Of a stretch of 64,000 nucleotides of DNA, positions 33,151-44,336 are shown piece after piece. A model generated the notes under the pieces. The model was given only the letters and a program-made list of their open reading frames with translations. It ran no database searches and was not told where the DNA came from. The stretch is from Symbiodinium microadriaticum. Taxonomy: Eukaryota > Sar > Dinophyceae > Suessiales > Symbiodiniaceae. Both the position numbers and the translations under genes were made by a program. The DNA lies in NCBI GenBank assembly GCA_001939145.1, contig LSRX01000298.1, positions 229,100-293,099 on the forward strand, in the 5' to 3' direction. Numbering within the stretch: position 1 is the first letter of the stretch; the number at the start of each line of letters is the position of its first letter.

Positions 33151-34579
33151 GTCAATAACCAGCCTCACTAAACTAGACTCTTGAAAGCCCCATACCTGAG
33201 AATCCGAATTGCTAACGAGACACTTTCAAGCCTTAAACCCTTCTGCCCCGACCCCTGAAACCTGCCTGGACCCTGAAAAACACCAGAAGCGATAAGCCCC
33301 AAATCCAGTTTCTTCTTGAGGACAAGGCACGACACTCGGTGCACAGTCGCCAGTCCTTGCTTATCTTCGCAGGCTTTGTGAAGGGTTTGAGGGCCACTGC
33401 CAAAAACACGGCTTCTGCACGATTGCGGCACAATGTAACAAGCGCCTCGCGCCTCCAACGCTTACTGCACGGGTTCCCCACTCGAGCTTGCCGCTCAGCG
33501 AATGATCCGCAATAGGCCCGTAGAATTGTTGAAAATGTTCCGGAAACAACTGCGAGTAAGGAGGTGGCCAGTCGCGACTCGTCAGCATCCGCAGGCCTTT
33601 GACAATGCAAACGCGCAGGCACCGAAGAACGAACCTGGTTGCAATTCCCACACCTCCGGGCCAATTCTGCTACGAAGACTTACAAAAGCCTTGAGCCGTG
33701 CTGTGGATTCGGTCCTTGGAGCTGAAGGAACCAACAAGCAAGCCCCTCAGTAATTTATACATATGCATATACATATATACATATGTAGATATATATGTGT
33801 ATATATATATATGTGTGTATATATATATATATATCATTCAAACTTGTAGTTAACATACAACATCTCATGATTGAAACAAGTACAGCATATGCCTGACTCT
33901 TAGCCTCCGGCCACCATGTCGCCACTCTTGGCTGCAGCATCTCGTCTTGGGCCGCTTCGGGCCCTTCGCGGCAGTCCGGACGTTCCGCCCTCTTTTCTAG
34001 ATCTTCGAGCTACTTATTACTTACAACATTGACAAACGATGACAACAACTAACTAACAAGTGTTGCCATCATGATCAGAAGAGAAGAGCATTGCCGAAAT
34101 ACGCCTGTGAACCCTTTCAGTCGGCGAAAGGCTCAGACTTCTGGATTGGAGATTGAGGACTGGAGGCGACAGTTGTGGTCGGCTTGGGGTTGGGGTTTTT
34201 CAGGCCACCGGATTGTGAAGGTTGCTTGAACATGACAACAGAAGAGTGAAGCATCGGCCACAAGAAAGAGACCCCGATTCCATAGCCGGGACCAACTTAT
34301 CAGTAGGCTATCAGGATTAGCTACCACCGCTTTACTATTATTAAAAATTATTAATTATTATTATTACTACTACCACTATTATCATAATTACTACTACTAT
34401 TATTCTTAATTGCTACTGTTTGGTCTTTGATCGCCATTTCCGGGCCAAGGTCCCTCTTTGACGTAGCACCCGTGGAAAAAGGACATTGGGTTTAGGGAGT
34501 TCGGAACCTTGAACGGGGACCGGGAAGCCTGAACCGTGAAAGTCCTTGTGAGCCGAACCCGGGGGCCTCTTGGGCTCAG
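33151..34579. other. Non-coding with AT and ATT tracts
   Basis: AT/TATG microsatellite at 33,752-33,834 and ATT/ACT tract at 34,334-34,412. Two overlapping minus-strand frames at 33,233-33,664 (143 and 96 codons) show no recognisable domain; I leave them uncalled. Confidence 0.5.
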
Positions 34580-34692
34580 GGGTTTAATAGGTTTTTTTTG
34601 CCTCCCACCTTGCTAGGACTAGCCCGCATTGCAGGGTTTAATAGGTTTAGGGTTTAGGGTTTAATAGGTTTAGGGTTTAGGGGTTTATCATG
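34580..34692 (-). mobile_element. 5'-truncated SINE-like tail embedded in telomere-type repeats
   Basis: Reads on the minus strand as a GC-rich segment ending GGTGGGAGGC followed by A8 (plus-strand 34,592-34,636). A near-identical 37-bp segment with its own A-run is at 60,075-60,120. Direct repeats GGGTTTAATAGGTTT flank it (34,580-34,594 and 34,634-34,648), as expected for target-primed insertion, but the same word recurs at 34,657 as part of a local TTTAGGG/TTTAATAGG array, so the repeats could be array units. To the right, TTTAGGG-type units run to 34,692. Confidence 0.6.
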
Positions 34693-35000
34693 CGCGAAGT
34701 AGCGACTGGCTGCGGAAAGAAGCATGACAGACCAAGGCGGAAAACATGCTCGCATCAACTCCAAAAAAACTCAACCCGAATTCACCCTAGACACCCCTAC
34801 CCCCGCCCTGAAACCCTCAGAAACCCCCACCTGAAAGCCTTTTTAGGAGGCCCTTTCAAGGGGGGTTCCCGAGGCCAGAGCCCTCGAGCTCCAAGCACCG
34901 GGGGTAGCTGCACAGCTCCCCACCTCAAAGCGTCGGCTGCGGGGGGGTTCGAGGCTTCCAAAACAGGGCTCTTCTATAGGTGGTTCTATGGGGGCTATGA

Positions 35001-35133
35001 TACGGATTTGACATATGGCTGATGATATAAATCCTGCATTACCCAAAATAAGGAATGTACCATAATTCCCATAGTTTAGGGCCCTTAAGGTCATGCAGGA
35101 TTTATATCATCAACAGTACGGATTTGACATATG
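35001..35133. mobile_element. Foldback element, family 'AAATCCTGCATTA', copy B, with 17-bp flanking direct repeats
   Basis: Element 35,018-35,116. Its left end (GCTGATGATATAAATCCTGC) and right end (GCAGGATTTATATCATCAAC) are inverted repeats. TACGGATTTGACATATG is present exactly at 35,001-35,017 and 35,117-35,133, immediately bordering the element. The middle shares ACCATAATTCCCAT and TTTAGGGCCCTTAAGG with copy A at 30.2 kb. The 17-bp duplication is unusually long for a DNA-transposon MITE. No coding capacity. Confidence 0.85.
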
Positions 35134-38100
35134 AAGGCCTGAAGAACTACAAGCCTGAAGAAGTACAACCAGTGCTATAAGGGTTTGAGACGAAGGGCCT
35201 GAATAGTCTTGCTAGCAACAGGGTGTTCGGGGTATATTCTTTTCGGCTGTGGCATATATGATTATATATAGTAAGATTCTCACTAGCGACGGGCTAGAAG
35301 AAAAAGACCGGAGACCTCCGGCTCTTTCGATGTAGGGCTGCGAGTCTGGGATGGTTTTTGCTGAGGGTCGAGCTTGTAGCTTAATGATGCCTCTTCGGCG
35401 TCTGCCTGAGACTGTCATCAATGAAGCAAGGGCCAAACCCTATAACCCCTATAGGCATAACACAAGACTAGCAAAAGCCCGTTTACAGTAAAACCGGAAG
35501 GTAGACACTGCTCCCAACCATGGTCTTCTCAAAGGACAGATGTTACAGGAAGTGCTTGAAAAGGAGACCCTCAAGAAGCCACGGATCGCCGAGCACACAA
35601 GCCCTGGGCGACGAACGCAGGGGGCAGCCACGCCGGTGATTCACTATCCACCGCCAGGTAATGTTGATCCGTGGAGGCCAGAAATCTGCCCGCCTTGAAG
35701 CCGCTATTTTGTAATCGTTGTGCTGTGATTTGGATGGACAACCTGGCTGTTGTTACATTCATTGCCTTCGAGGGGCACGGTAACCACTGAAAGCTGTGTC
35801 CGAACAATCATCAGGAACTGGTGCTTCGTGCGAGCCCTTCTGCCTTGCACCTGCTTACGAAACCTTCGACATATTCACCAAGGCGAGGTATTGCACTGCT
35901 GGGAAACATGCTAGAGGCAGAAAGGCCCAAACATGTGCTTGCACAGGGCTTAACTGGGTCAGGAAAGGACCCTGCATTAGCACGGGGCCAATGAGTGTTG
36001 CCACTATTGCTCGGACCCGAGTTCTCATATTCGCAAGCTACTGTTGTGGTCGAGCAGCATGCAGCACTGGCGGCGGACTTTGACAGCGCCCCTACAATCT
36101 CTACAATGCATGGCCGCAAACAAGTGAATGTTCCTCGCTGCTCGCGAAGGCGCTGTCGCGGCTCCCGCGTCAGGAAGTGCACGGTGTGCTTTTGCATCAT
36201 GCCTTCCTTTGCATCGGCTCGAACTGACAGAGTGAAAATGCAAGGACCAACTGCTGCACCAGAATTTCAAGGCACCAGAAAGCGCCACAATATGGACAAA
36301 GCACATCACCCTTTTTCCACATCCCACTTATATAGAAGTTTGAGGACCTCTGGGACTTTGATCATCAGACCGCGGGGCGGGAAATCCTTCGGAGAAGCCT
36401 TTTGGATCGCTGAAAAGGGCCTGCAGGGATCCCTTTGTGAGGCCCTTATCCCTAAAATGGGCCCGTAAACCCCTAAAGGGACCCTTCATAGATCCCTGAG
36501 AGGATGCCTAGAAAGGACAACCCCCCCTCTGCTCCCCCCCTGAGACCAGCTCCATGCTTAGTAGATCGCCATGTCGGAGGTCGACTTCCACAATGCTCTC
36601 CTGCAAAACATGAGTTCAAGTTTAGGACCTATAGGAATTCCGGAAGGGTTTAGGGTTCAATTTTGGGGAATACTGGTAGGGTTTAGGGTTAAGGTTTAGG
36701 GTTTAGGGCGCAAATTGGGAATAGTGTTCGGGTTTAGGATCCAGATTTAGGGTTTAAAGTTCTACTGTGGGAATACTAAACGGGCACCGGTTTTCATAAG
36801 GGCTTTTTCAGGGTTGCTATATTAAGAGTTCCATAAGGGTCCTATGGGGGTGTAGGGATATTCGGGTTCAGGGTGTGCTGCCTATAGTTTCAGGTTTGGG
36901 GTGAGACTGAAACTAGAGCCTGTGTAGAAAAAGCCCGGTCCTGAGCAGCACCGGTGTCTTAGCCTAAAAACCTATACTTTTCTATCCTAAGCACCTCAAA
37001 CGTAGCTTAATGAAAGCCCCGCAGCCGGTCAATCACCGCATTTAGGTCAGGTGCCCGTCCTGCAAGGGCTCGGTGCCCTCCGCCTTGAGTGCAATCCTTC
37101 CACATAGGGGCTTTCTCAACCAGGGTACCTATAGGGTCCCTGAAAGGTTTGCTTTTGGGGTCAGAGGACTGGGATTCGGGCAGATTTGCACCCGGCATTC
37201 CGCGTTTTCCACTCTAGCGCGGTGCATATGCTCAAAAAACCGACACGCAGTTTGCTGGGAATCTCGCTCCCGTAAGGGCAGAGTCCATGACGTTGTTTGG
37301 CCTTCGCTTGGAGTCCCTGAAAAGCTGACAGGGCCAATAATATATTATATTATACTACATAAGAGTATATTGTTATATTATATGTATACACACTATTCGG
37401 CATCTTGCTCTCTTTCATTCATGCGGTCGCATCTTGTCCGCCGGAGTGATCTCGACGCTTTGCTCTGGTGGGGTCAGTCTTTGCCCGAATCCTGAGGAAC
37501 CCTTGCTTCAGAGAGTCCTGCTCTGGTGTAAAAATCTGAATCCTGTACGGTGGCTGCGGACAGAAGTTGCACGCTGCTATTCCACTGAGGTTCGACCGTA
37601 TCACTGCAACCATGGCCGGCAAGAGCTTGCAAAACAACACCGCATTCAGCAGGTGCCCTCCTAAGGGTACAAGCTGCATGGAACATCCAAAGCATAGCCG
37701 GCGTGTATGTAACTTCAGGTAAGAAGCGAACAGGATGCAGAGCATCAAAAACCCTGGTGCCTAAAAACGACAACATCGAAGTTCTTCCAAGAAGCGGAGG
37801 TTTCGGGCTTATTATTATTATAGGGCTATCCAGGAGAAAAGCACGTTGTAGACTCAATTGCCGGCTCATATAGTCTCCTGATTCCCAAACCCCGACCCGG
37901 TCCAGAACTCACGCCGTCCGCCTAAGGACAACGAGACGATGGAGCAGTCCTGCTCTGGCTTGTGGACTTCGGGTGCGCGGCCGAAGCAAACGTGTGCGAA
38001 ATGGAGAGCTGATCTAGAATTAAAGACTGGGCCGAATTCTCTTGATCTTTCCAGGTACTACGGAGATGACCAGAGTTGGCTCCTGCACCTTTCCCTGGAA

Positions 38101-40279
38101 GAGGCTCTCGTCGTCCGAGTGCCAGCCGACAGATTGCATGCCGTCCTCCATACTTAGACTGCTGGAAACTGCTGGGGGAAGCTCTGCAATGGCCTGCTGA
38201 AATCCTCTCAAGCTTCCCAGACTGAAGATGTCCTCTGGGTCTCTACGGTAAAGTACGCAATTTGGTCCCTGTTGTCATGGCCAAGACATGCTGATCTGAC
38301 AACTACGACAGATTCACTCGTGCCACTCGCCAACTATTCCCCAATGCCCAAGTATGGATTCACTAAAAATGCTGTGGGGATTGCATGTCAAACAGAACCT
38401 AGAAGGAAGCCAGTCTCAGGAAGAAGATGCAACGCGTCAGCAGCAGAAACGGCTATAGTTTGGCTCAAGGACGGCGGTGGCAGAAGCAGTACAGTATCAT
38501 CATGCCACCCATCCCACGGGCTGCGTAGTAGTTCAGGTTCGCCGAGTTGGGCCAGTCTTTCCGACCTCCATCTGAGGCTTTATGTCGGAGCTGCGTGCTC
38601 AGGCCCAATTCTCTGCAGTTCTAGACACGGCTAACCTGACGCCTGCAGCCACCTGACTGCACTCACAGGGCCCTTTTCGAAAGCAGAGTTCAGGGTGTCG
38701 GGCGGAGATGTTAGGTTTTGAGTTTGGGGCTTAGAGGTTAGAGCATTGTTGTCTTACGCTTAGCTGGGACGGACTTACGAGGCCGGGTACACAGACTGGA
38801 CATGTGCAGGTGGCCGAGGTAGAAAGACCGAAAGCTCTGAGAATCGCAGTTCTATGCCTGCATGCTCTGCCCTGGAACCTCAAGCAACATTGAGCATGGT
38901 CCGCAGCTCCAGAGACATGTCATGTGTCGAGGCTACGCATCTCTGATACCCTTCCCTCACAACTTCAACCCTCAACCCCAAGCCCTCAGCACTATAAGCT
39001 TCAGGCCAAGCCCTAAATTCGAGAGACAGCTTGTTTCTAAGGGGCCTTGATACCTCTCTTCAATAGGGCGTGTTACCCTAAAAAGTGGTGAAACCGGATT
39101 GAGGACATTGGTGCTGGGATTCCCCCTACATTAGTCTTAAGGATTGGGCTATTGGGTTTGCAACTTTTGGGCTTCTCCTGGAACCCCTAAACCCTATTAA
39201 CCCCTATAAAACCCTATAAGAAACCCTATAAGAAACCCTATAAACCCCAATACAGTCAGACGTCGAGACTTTCCACAGGACTGAGGCCATGGCTCAGCTT
39301 TGGAGTCAGTCGGGTGAAGATCAGCTCGGTCAGCCTGGAAGGCGCTTTTCAGTCAGGCTTGGGAACTTTGGGGGTTTTAGGGAACTTTGGGGAACTTTTG
39401 GGGGTTTTGGGGTCCAGGGAACTCGGGGGGGAACTTTGGGGTTTGGGGTTTAGGGAACTGGGTGCTTTTGCGGTTGACGCCTTTTCTGCTTGCACCTTGG
39501 AGGTTTAGGGTGTGGGGCTGCCGGCACTGATGGGCCTGGCTTTGGTGGGTCCTGCATTGCTGAACTGAGTCTGCTTGGCTGGGTCGGAGTCGACCCCTTG
39601 TTCCTCGAGATTCGGCTTTAAGGATGAGGAAGACCACCATTGTGGAAAAACAAAAAACAATTTAGAGCTGGTCTGTAGAAAGCATCTTGGAGGAGAAACC
39701 TCGACTTCATCGGATTCACCCTCAACCCCACCGCAGCTGAGTACTTCTCAGGACTCATGTGAAGATTCAGAATAAGGCATTCAAACGCGGTTCAAAGCTG
39801 AGGGATGCTTGGGGCTTGAGGGTAAGCTAGATCGGGCTGAATGGTTTACATCAAACCCTCGACTGACAGCTCTGAAAGGGAACCCTGGCACCGAGCAAAC
39901 TTGAGGTCTGACAGTCAAAATCTTACCAAGTTCACTAACTTAACGACCACCTGAGTTGGGAACAGTTCCCAATGATATGGTGCGTGCCTTTTTCCAATCA
40001 ACAGCTCGCCCCTTGCAGCAAACCACGCGTAAATGTCCGTGCCGCGTTTCAGATTGCGCGTGTCCATCATGTATGTACAGCATGTATGCGTGCATGAAAA
40101 GCCGTATAAATACATAAACACACAATTGAACAAATAAGCACAGACTCCAAGTGTACTCTCTAAGTGACGGGGCTTCTAGGCTCTTCTTTGTGGAGCCCCT
40201 AAACCCTGAAACCCTAAACCCACCATCCCTCAGGTCTTCGGAGCTCCCCATCGCGATATAGCTGTACGGCAAACTGTCT
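35134..40279. other. Non-coding 5-kb stretch, no gene recognised
   Basis: Many ORFs of 60-157 codons on both strands (longest 35,995-36,468 plus) overlap antisense and show no motifs. Telomere-like words at 36,640-36,750. CCCTATAAGAAA tandem words at 39,195-39,245. G-rich GGGAACTTTGGGG units at 39,360-39,470 with G-quadruplex potential. TATATTA-rich patch at 37,336-37,390. Confidence 0.45.
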
Positions 40280-40316
40280 AAGGGCTGAAACTGAAATGGT
40301 TTCAGTTTCAGCCCTT
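40280..40316. repeat. Perfect 17-bp hairpin
   Basis: AAGGGCTGAAACTGAAA and its exact complement are separated by TGG. No T-run follows, so it is not a bacterial-type terminator. It could be a foldback remnant or encode a structured RNA. Confidence 0.85.
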
Positions 40317-42750
40317 CGACCGTTTTTATCGTAGAGTTTAGGGTTTTGTGGTTTAGGGTGTTGAGGAGCAATGAAATTTCAACGAAGCTTCCTACTATGC
40401 TTTCGACTAGAGAGTCTTGGCCTCTCCATGCTCTCCGCAAAACTCCCCGAAGAGGATCTCCGAGTCAAGCTGACGCGGGCCTTGGGGCACTCTTCTAACT
40501 TCTAACTACTAAAAAGTATTTAATAACAAAAACCCTTAGAACGAACCTAGGAGCCGATCGAAGAACAGGGGCTCGGGGTTTAGGAGTTGCCCCATGTGTT
40601 TTCTATGTCAGAACCTGTGAGGCCAGGATCCTTCAAAGGCATTGCTGCGATCCCGGAGAGAGCTGTCGAAGTTCGCAACACTTGGCTCTGATGCGGGGGC
40701 CTTATTCCTAAGATCGTTTTTTAGGCGGTTTAGATACATAATAAAAAGTAGGGACCCTATTTCAGCGGCCTTCCACAACACACCGAGCAGCGTCTCCGTA
40801 GGTGTAGTCGCAAGTGCAGCCACCCCTTGCAAACCAGCACGTTGACCGCATCACGTGGCCCTTCCTACCTGGGAAGGCGATTGAGGGCTCGGGCCTCGGG
40901 CTTGCCAAACTCATGTACTTTTGATTGCCAAACGACGTCGAGTGTTGACATCTCGAAGCGGTAAAGCGCACGATTCACAGAACTCCTCAAGACTTCGGAC
41001 GTACAGTCCCGGAGCTGCGGACCCTACATGGAAGTTTCAGAATCGAACTCTGCAATGCCGACCCGGTGTTTGCGGAGCCTTGCTATAAGGGCCCTCAGTT
41101 GGGAAGCCCGGAACCATTTATCTAACTCCCCCTAAAACCATGCAAAACCACTTATGCAAGGATGCCCCGTGTGCTATCCCAGCTGAGAGGCTGCGTAGCT
41201 GATCCCAGGGTGCGTGAGCCTGCAAAGCCAGAGGAGCCTAGGGCTCCGCTCCTATCTATTATCCAATGTAGGGGCCTTAATGATTAGAATGGGGTTCTCG
41301 GGTATTTTTCTAGAGTTATCATACCCCCCATAATGCCCATCTGCCTATCATCCATCCATCCCCATCGCATAATACGGAACACTGAGGAATTAGACTAGTG
41401 ACTAGCACTCACGCGTCTGCATTAATTACCCTAGATCGTGAACTCTTTCCGCATGTGGCCTCTGCGGTCCGTGCCTCAGAAGACAAGAAAGTGCAAGCAC
41501 GCCTCTAGACCCACTCAAACCTAATCCCAAAGAACCCTAACACTCTTCCCACATTCGATCCAAATTAGAACAAAAAACTGGTTTCACTAAGCACTCGCGT
41601 CTACGGGCAAAAACACGAAACAAATTCCGAAGGAGATCCCAGAAACGTAACCGAGCCCTTCCCCCGGACCCCTGCAGTACCATCTAAACATGTCCATTAC
41701 AGATGCCCAATCCCTCCCCACGGAAACCCGAACAACTTATGAAACCCTCACGGAACCAGAAACTCTACAGTACCTATTAGACCCCAAGTACCCCTTAATT
41801 GGGACGTTTGAGGGTACGTTAGGAGGGTCCTGGCAGGAAACCCTTAAACCCTATAGACCCTAGACCCTAAACCCTAAAAACCCTAAACCCCTAAGCCGGA
41901 AACCCTTAAAAACCGCTGTAAAAGGGGCCCTGGAGAACCGAAGCCTCCCTTGAAGGGCCGGCCTGCAGCTCATCGAAGTACCTGGGATCTCGGGAGCTGA
42001 GGGTCGGTTTAGGGCTTTTTTTTTTTGTGTTTTTGACGCTCGGACGCGGACGGTGCATCAGATTTTTTGTGTGTTTTTTTTGTTTTTAACCGGGCCTTTT
42101 TCCGCCTTGGAACGTCAGATTTCGGATTCAGGGTATATGCACGACACCCGGTTCAGACTTCAGGGTCTTAAGATAGCGGCCCTTAGGGTTTCATCTCCTT
42201 TTTGATATGGGGGGAAAAATATAGGAGGGAGTTTTACGCGAGTGCTCGAAGATTTGAATGTGGTGTTGGCCTAGGGTTTGGGGTTGAGCTTTTGACGGTT
42301 TTCAGTTTGTGTGAAGGGGTTGGGGTCGCAGAAAGGGCTTCAGGGGTTTAGGGCCCAGGTCATTGTGTCTGTTAACGTTTTAAGGGGTTCTATAGCTTTG
42401 AGGGTTTGAGGGTTTAGCCATTTTGCTCTCACTCTCGGACTCAGACGTCGCAGGTCACCAGTTTTCAGCGGGTGGGAGGTTGTAGAGCCGCCAAAAGCAC
42501 AGAGACATGCCACAGCGGTGCGGTTAAAGTGCATGGTTCGTGCTGTCATCGACCTCATGGAAACCCTTATCCAAATTGCTCAGAACAAGACATGTTGTAC
42601 TTCTAACATTACAAAACAGAAACAGCGACATCATAAACAGTAACCGCGGTGCGCTTGCGCCGTGTCACGGCCCAGGAAGCCAGGCCAGTGGAATGCGAAA
42701 CAGCGTCGCGTTGGGTCGCTGACCAAGCACTCCTTCTGTAGGGCAGAGGT
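40317..42750. other. Non-coding, no gene recognised
   Basis: 41,271-41,302 reads as the reverse of the right end of the GGCCT family (GGGGCCTTAATGATTAGAAT), a probable fragment. CCCTAAA words at 41,845-41,890. T-rich runs at 42,014-42,090. Confidence 0.45.
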
Positions 42751-42845
42751 ATATGGGTAGTTCTCTAGATTAGGGTCCCTCTTTGGGTCCCCAATATATC
42801 AAAAAGGGCCCCAAATGGGACCCTAATTTAGAGAACTGCCCATAT
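42751..42845. mobile_element. Foldback (MITE-like) element, near-complete palindrome
   Basis: Arms 42,751-42,779 and 42,817-42,845 (outer ATATGGG.AGTTCTCTA) are inverted with two mismatches. The interior continues the symmetry (TTTGGG.CCCC against GGGGCCCAAA-like sequence). It encodes no protein. No second copy noticed. Confidence 0.8.
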
Positions 42846-44205
42846 GAAGGGGTTATGCAGTATAGGATTTAGGGTGTGCGGACTCGGGCTGAAACTAAGG
42901 GAGTCTTGAGGAAACATTGAACTGGGACGTTCGGCTGTAGGACCTGCATGGAGTTTCCATCGCGGCGACGACGAGTACGACTACACCTGCTTCGACGCGC
43001 AATCATTTGATGCGAGCAACAACAAACTGACGGCTGAAATGGATGCTCGTCGCCATACTTATAACTTATAACACTACTACCCAGCAAAACCTAAACCTTG
43101 AGCCTCGAAGCCGGAAGCCGCCCTACACCCCCCCCCCCCAGTGCTGTAACTATGAAGGCCTTTGGCCGGCAAACCCTGAAACCCTTTTTCACAAGGGACT
43201 CGACTGCTGCCCTTACTGCCCAGCTTGACCCACAAAGCAGTACTCATGACTGCGATGCGAGAGTGGCCACTTCGCGGCTCCAAGCTTCAGGCACAACTTG
43301 ATACCCTGAAACCCTCAAGCCCCAAACTCCAAAGAACCCTTTGAACACTGCGTAAAAACAGGCTCAGCTTCCGCTTGGCCGGTGTGCTCATCGCCTGCAG
43401 ATTGCGCTTCGGATCGCGCGAAGCTTTCGTGGCTTTCAAGGGAGCTCCAGGGCATGCCGGATAAATACGTTGGACTTGCACTCACGTTGTTGACGAGCGC
43501 TGGGCGAAAGTGATGTAGGGCTCATGCAGTGAGTGAGCAGCAAGCCTGAGGACCCCAACCGCCGCTGCCGGCACCCAACCCTACGTCACCGCTCTGGGCC
43601 TCATGTCTCAAGGCCGAGACCTTGAAAGGGCTCACTGTGGTTATGGTAGTACTGAAAAGCAAGATTTGAAATCGACACGAAAGTTTCAGGATAATCGCGA
43701 AACGTCTCTGAATCGTCTTGTATTCCATAGGCGTAATTGAAAATGTCGCTGGCATCTGGCGTGAAAATCTCTTTGTAGATTAGATTTTGTGGCATGAGCG
43801 CATGCCGTTCCATTTACGTCTTCCCCCACAGATGCCACGAAAGGAGCACAACCGCGCCTTTTCACATACAACAGGACAACGCAAGCGACTGTACTGCCCA
43901 GCTAGAAAGTAAAGACGAACCAAACGCGAGCATCTGCCAGTCGGCATCTCAATGCATCTCAGAGGGGCCTTTGGTGGTGGTGTGTGGGGATTCTCATGCG
44001 CCAATGCCTCAAGAATCCCGTGCCAAAAACTGCAAACTACAAACCGCTGCCACATGGTCTGCAAAGATGTTCAAGCCAGACACTGTCTCTACCAGTAGGA
44101 CTTGGGAGGCACTTTACGCAGCGCTGTCTGAATGAAAGACTCCTGCAAGCCCTAATCAATTCCCCTGTTCCGTAGTGACAAGCTGCCTAAATCCTAAACC
44201 CTTGA
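42846..44205. other. Non-coding
   Basis: Overlapping ORFs on both strands at 43,522-44,175, none recognised. C10 run at about 43,130. Confidence 0.45.
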
Positions 44206-44336
44206 CCCCAAAACTCTAAACCTAAATCCTGTAACCCCTTAACCCCAAAACTCTAAACCTAAATCCTATAATCCCTTAACCCCAAAACTCTAAACCTAAA
44301 CCCTATAACCCCTTAACCCCCAAAACTCTAAACCGG
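44206..44336. repeat. 37-bp minisatellite built from TAAACC-like words
   Basis: Three full units beginning CCCCAAAACTCTAAACCTAA and a partial fourth. Units differ by a few substitutions (TGTAACC, TATAATC, TATAACC). It probably arose by amplification of degenerate telomere-type sequence. Confidence 0.9.

Noticed and set aside
33233-33664. 143-codon minus ORF with Cys pairs (CGNC, CTEC)
   Set aside because: Cys spacing does not match a known zinc finger, and an overlapping 96-codon frame on the same strand is equally open.
35995-36468. 157-codon plus ORF
   Set aside because: Antisense 129-codon ORF over the same bases, no motif, low-complexity Arg/Cys stretch.
42400-42430. AGCCATTTTGCTC resembling the dinoflagellate spliced leader (CCATTTTGGCTCAAG)
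   Set aside because: Only a partial match, with a missing G and no following AAG; no exon or relict array follows.
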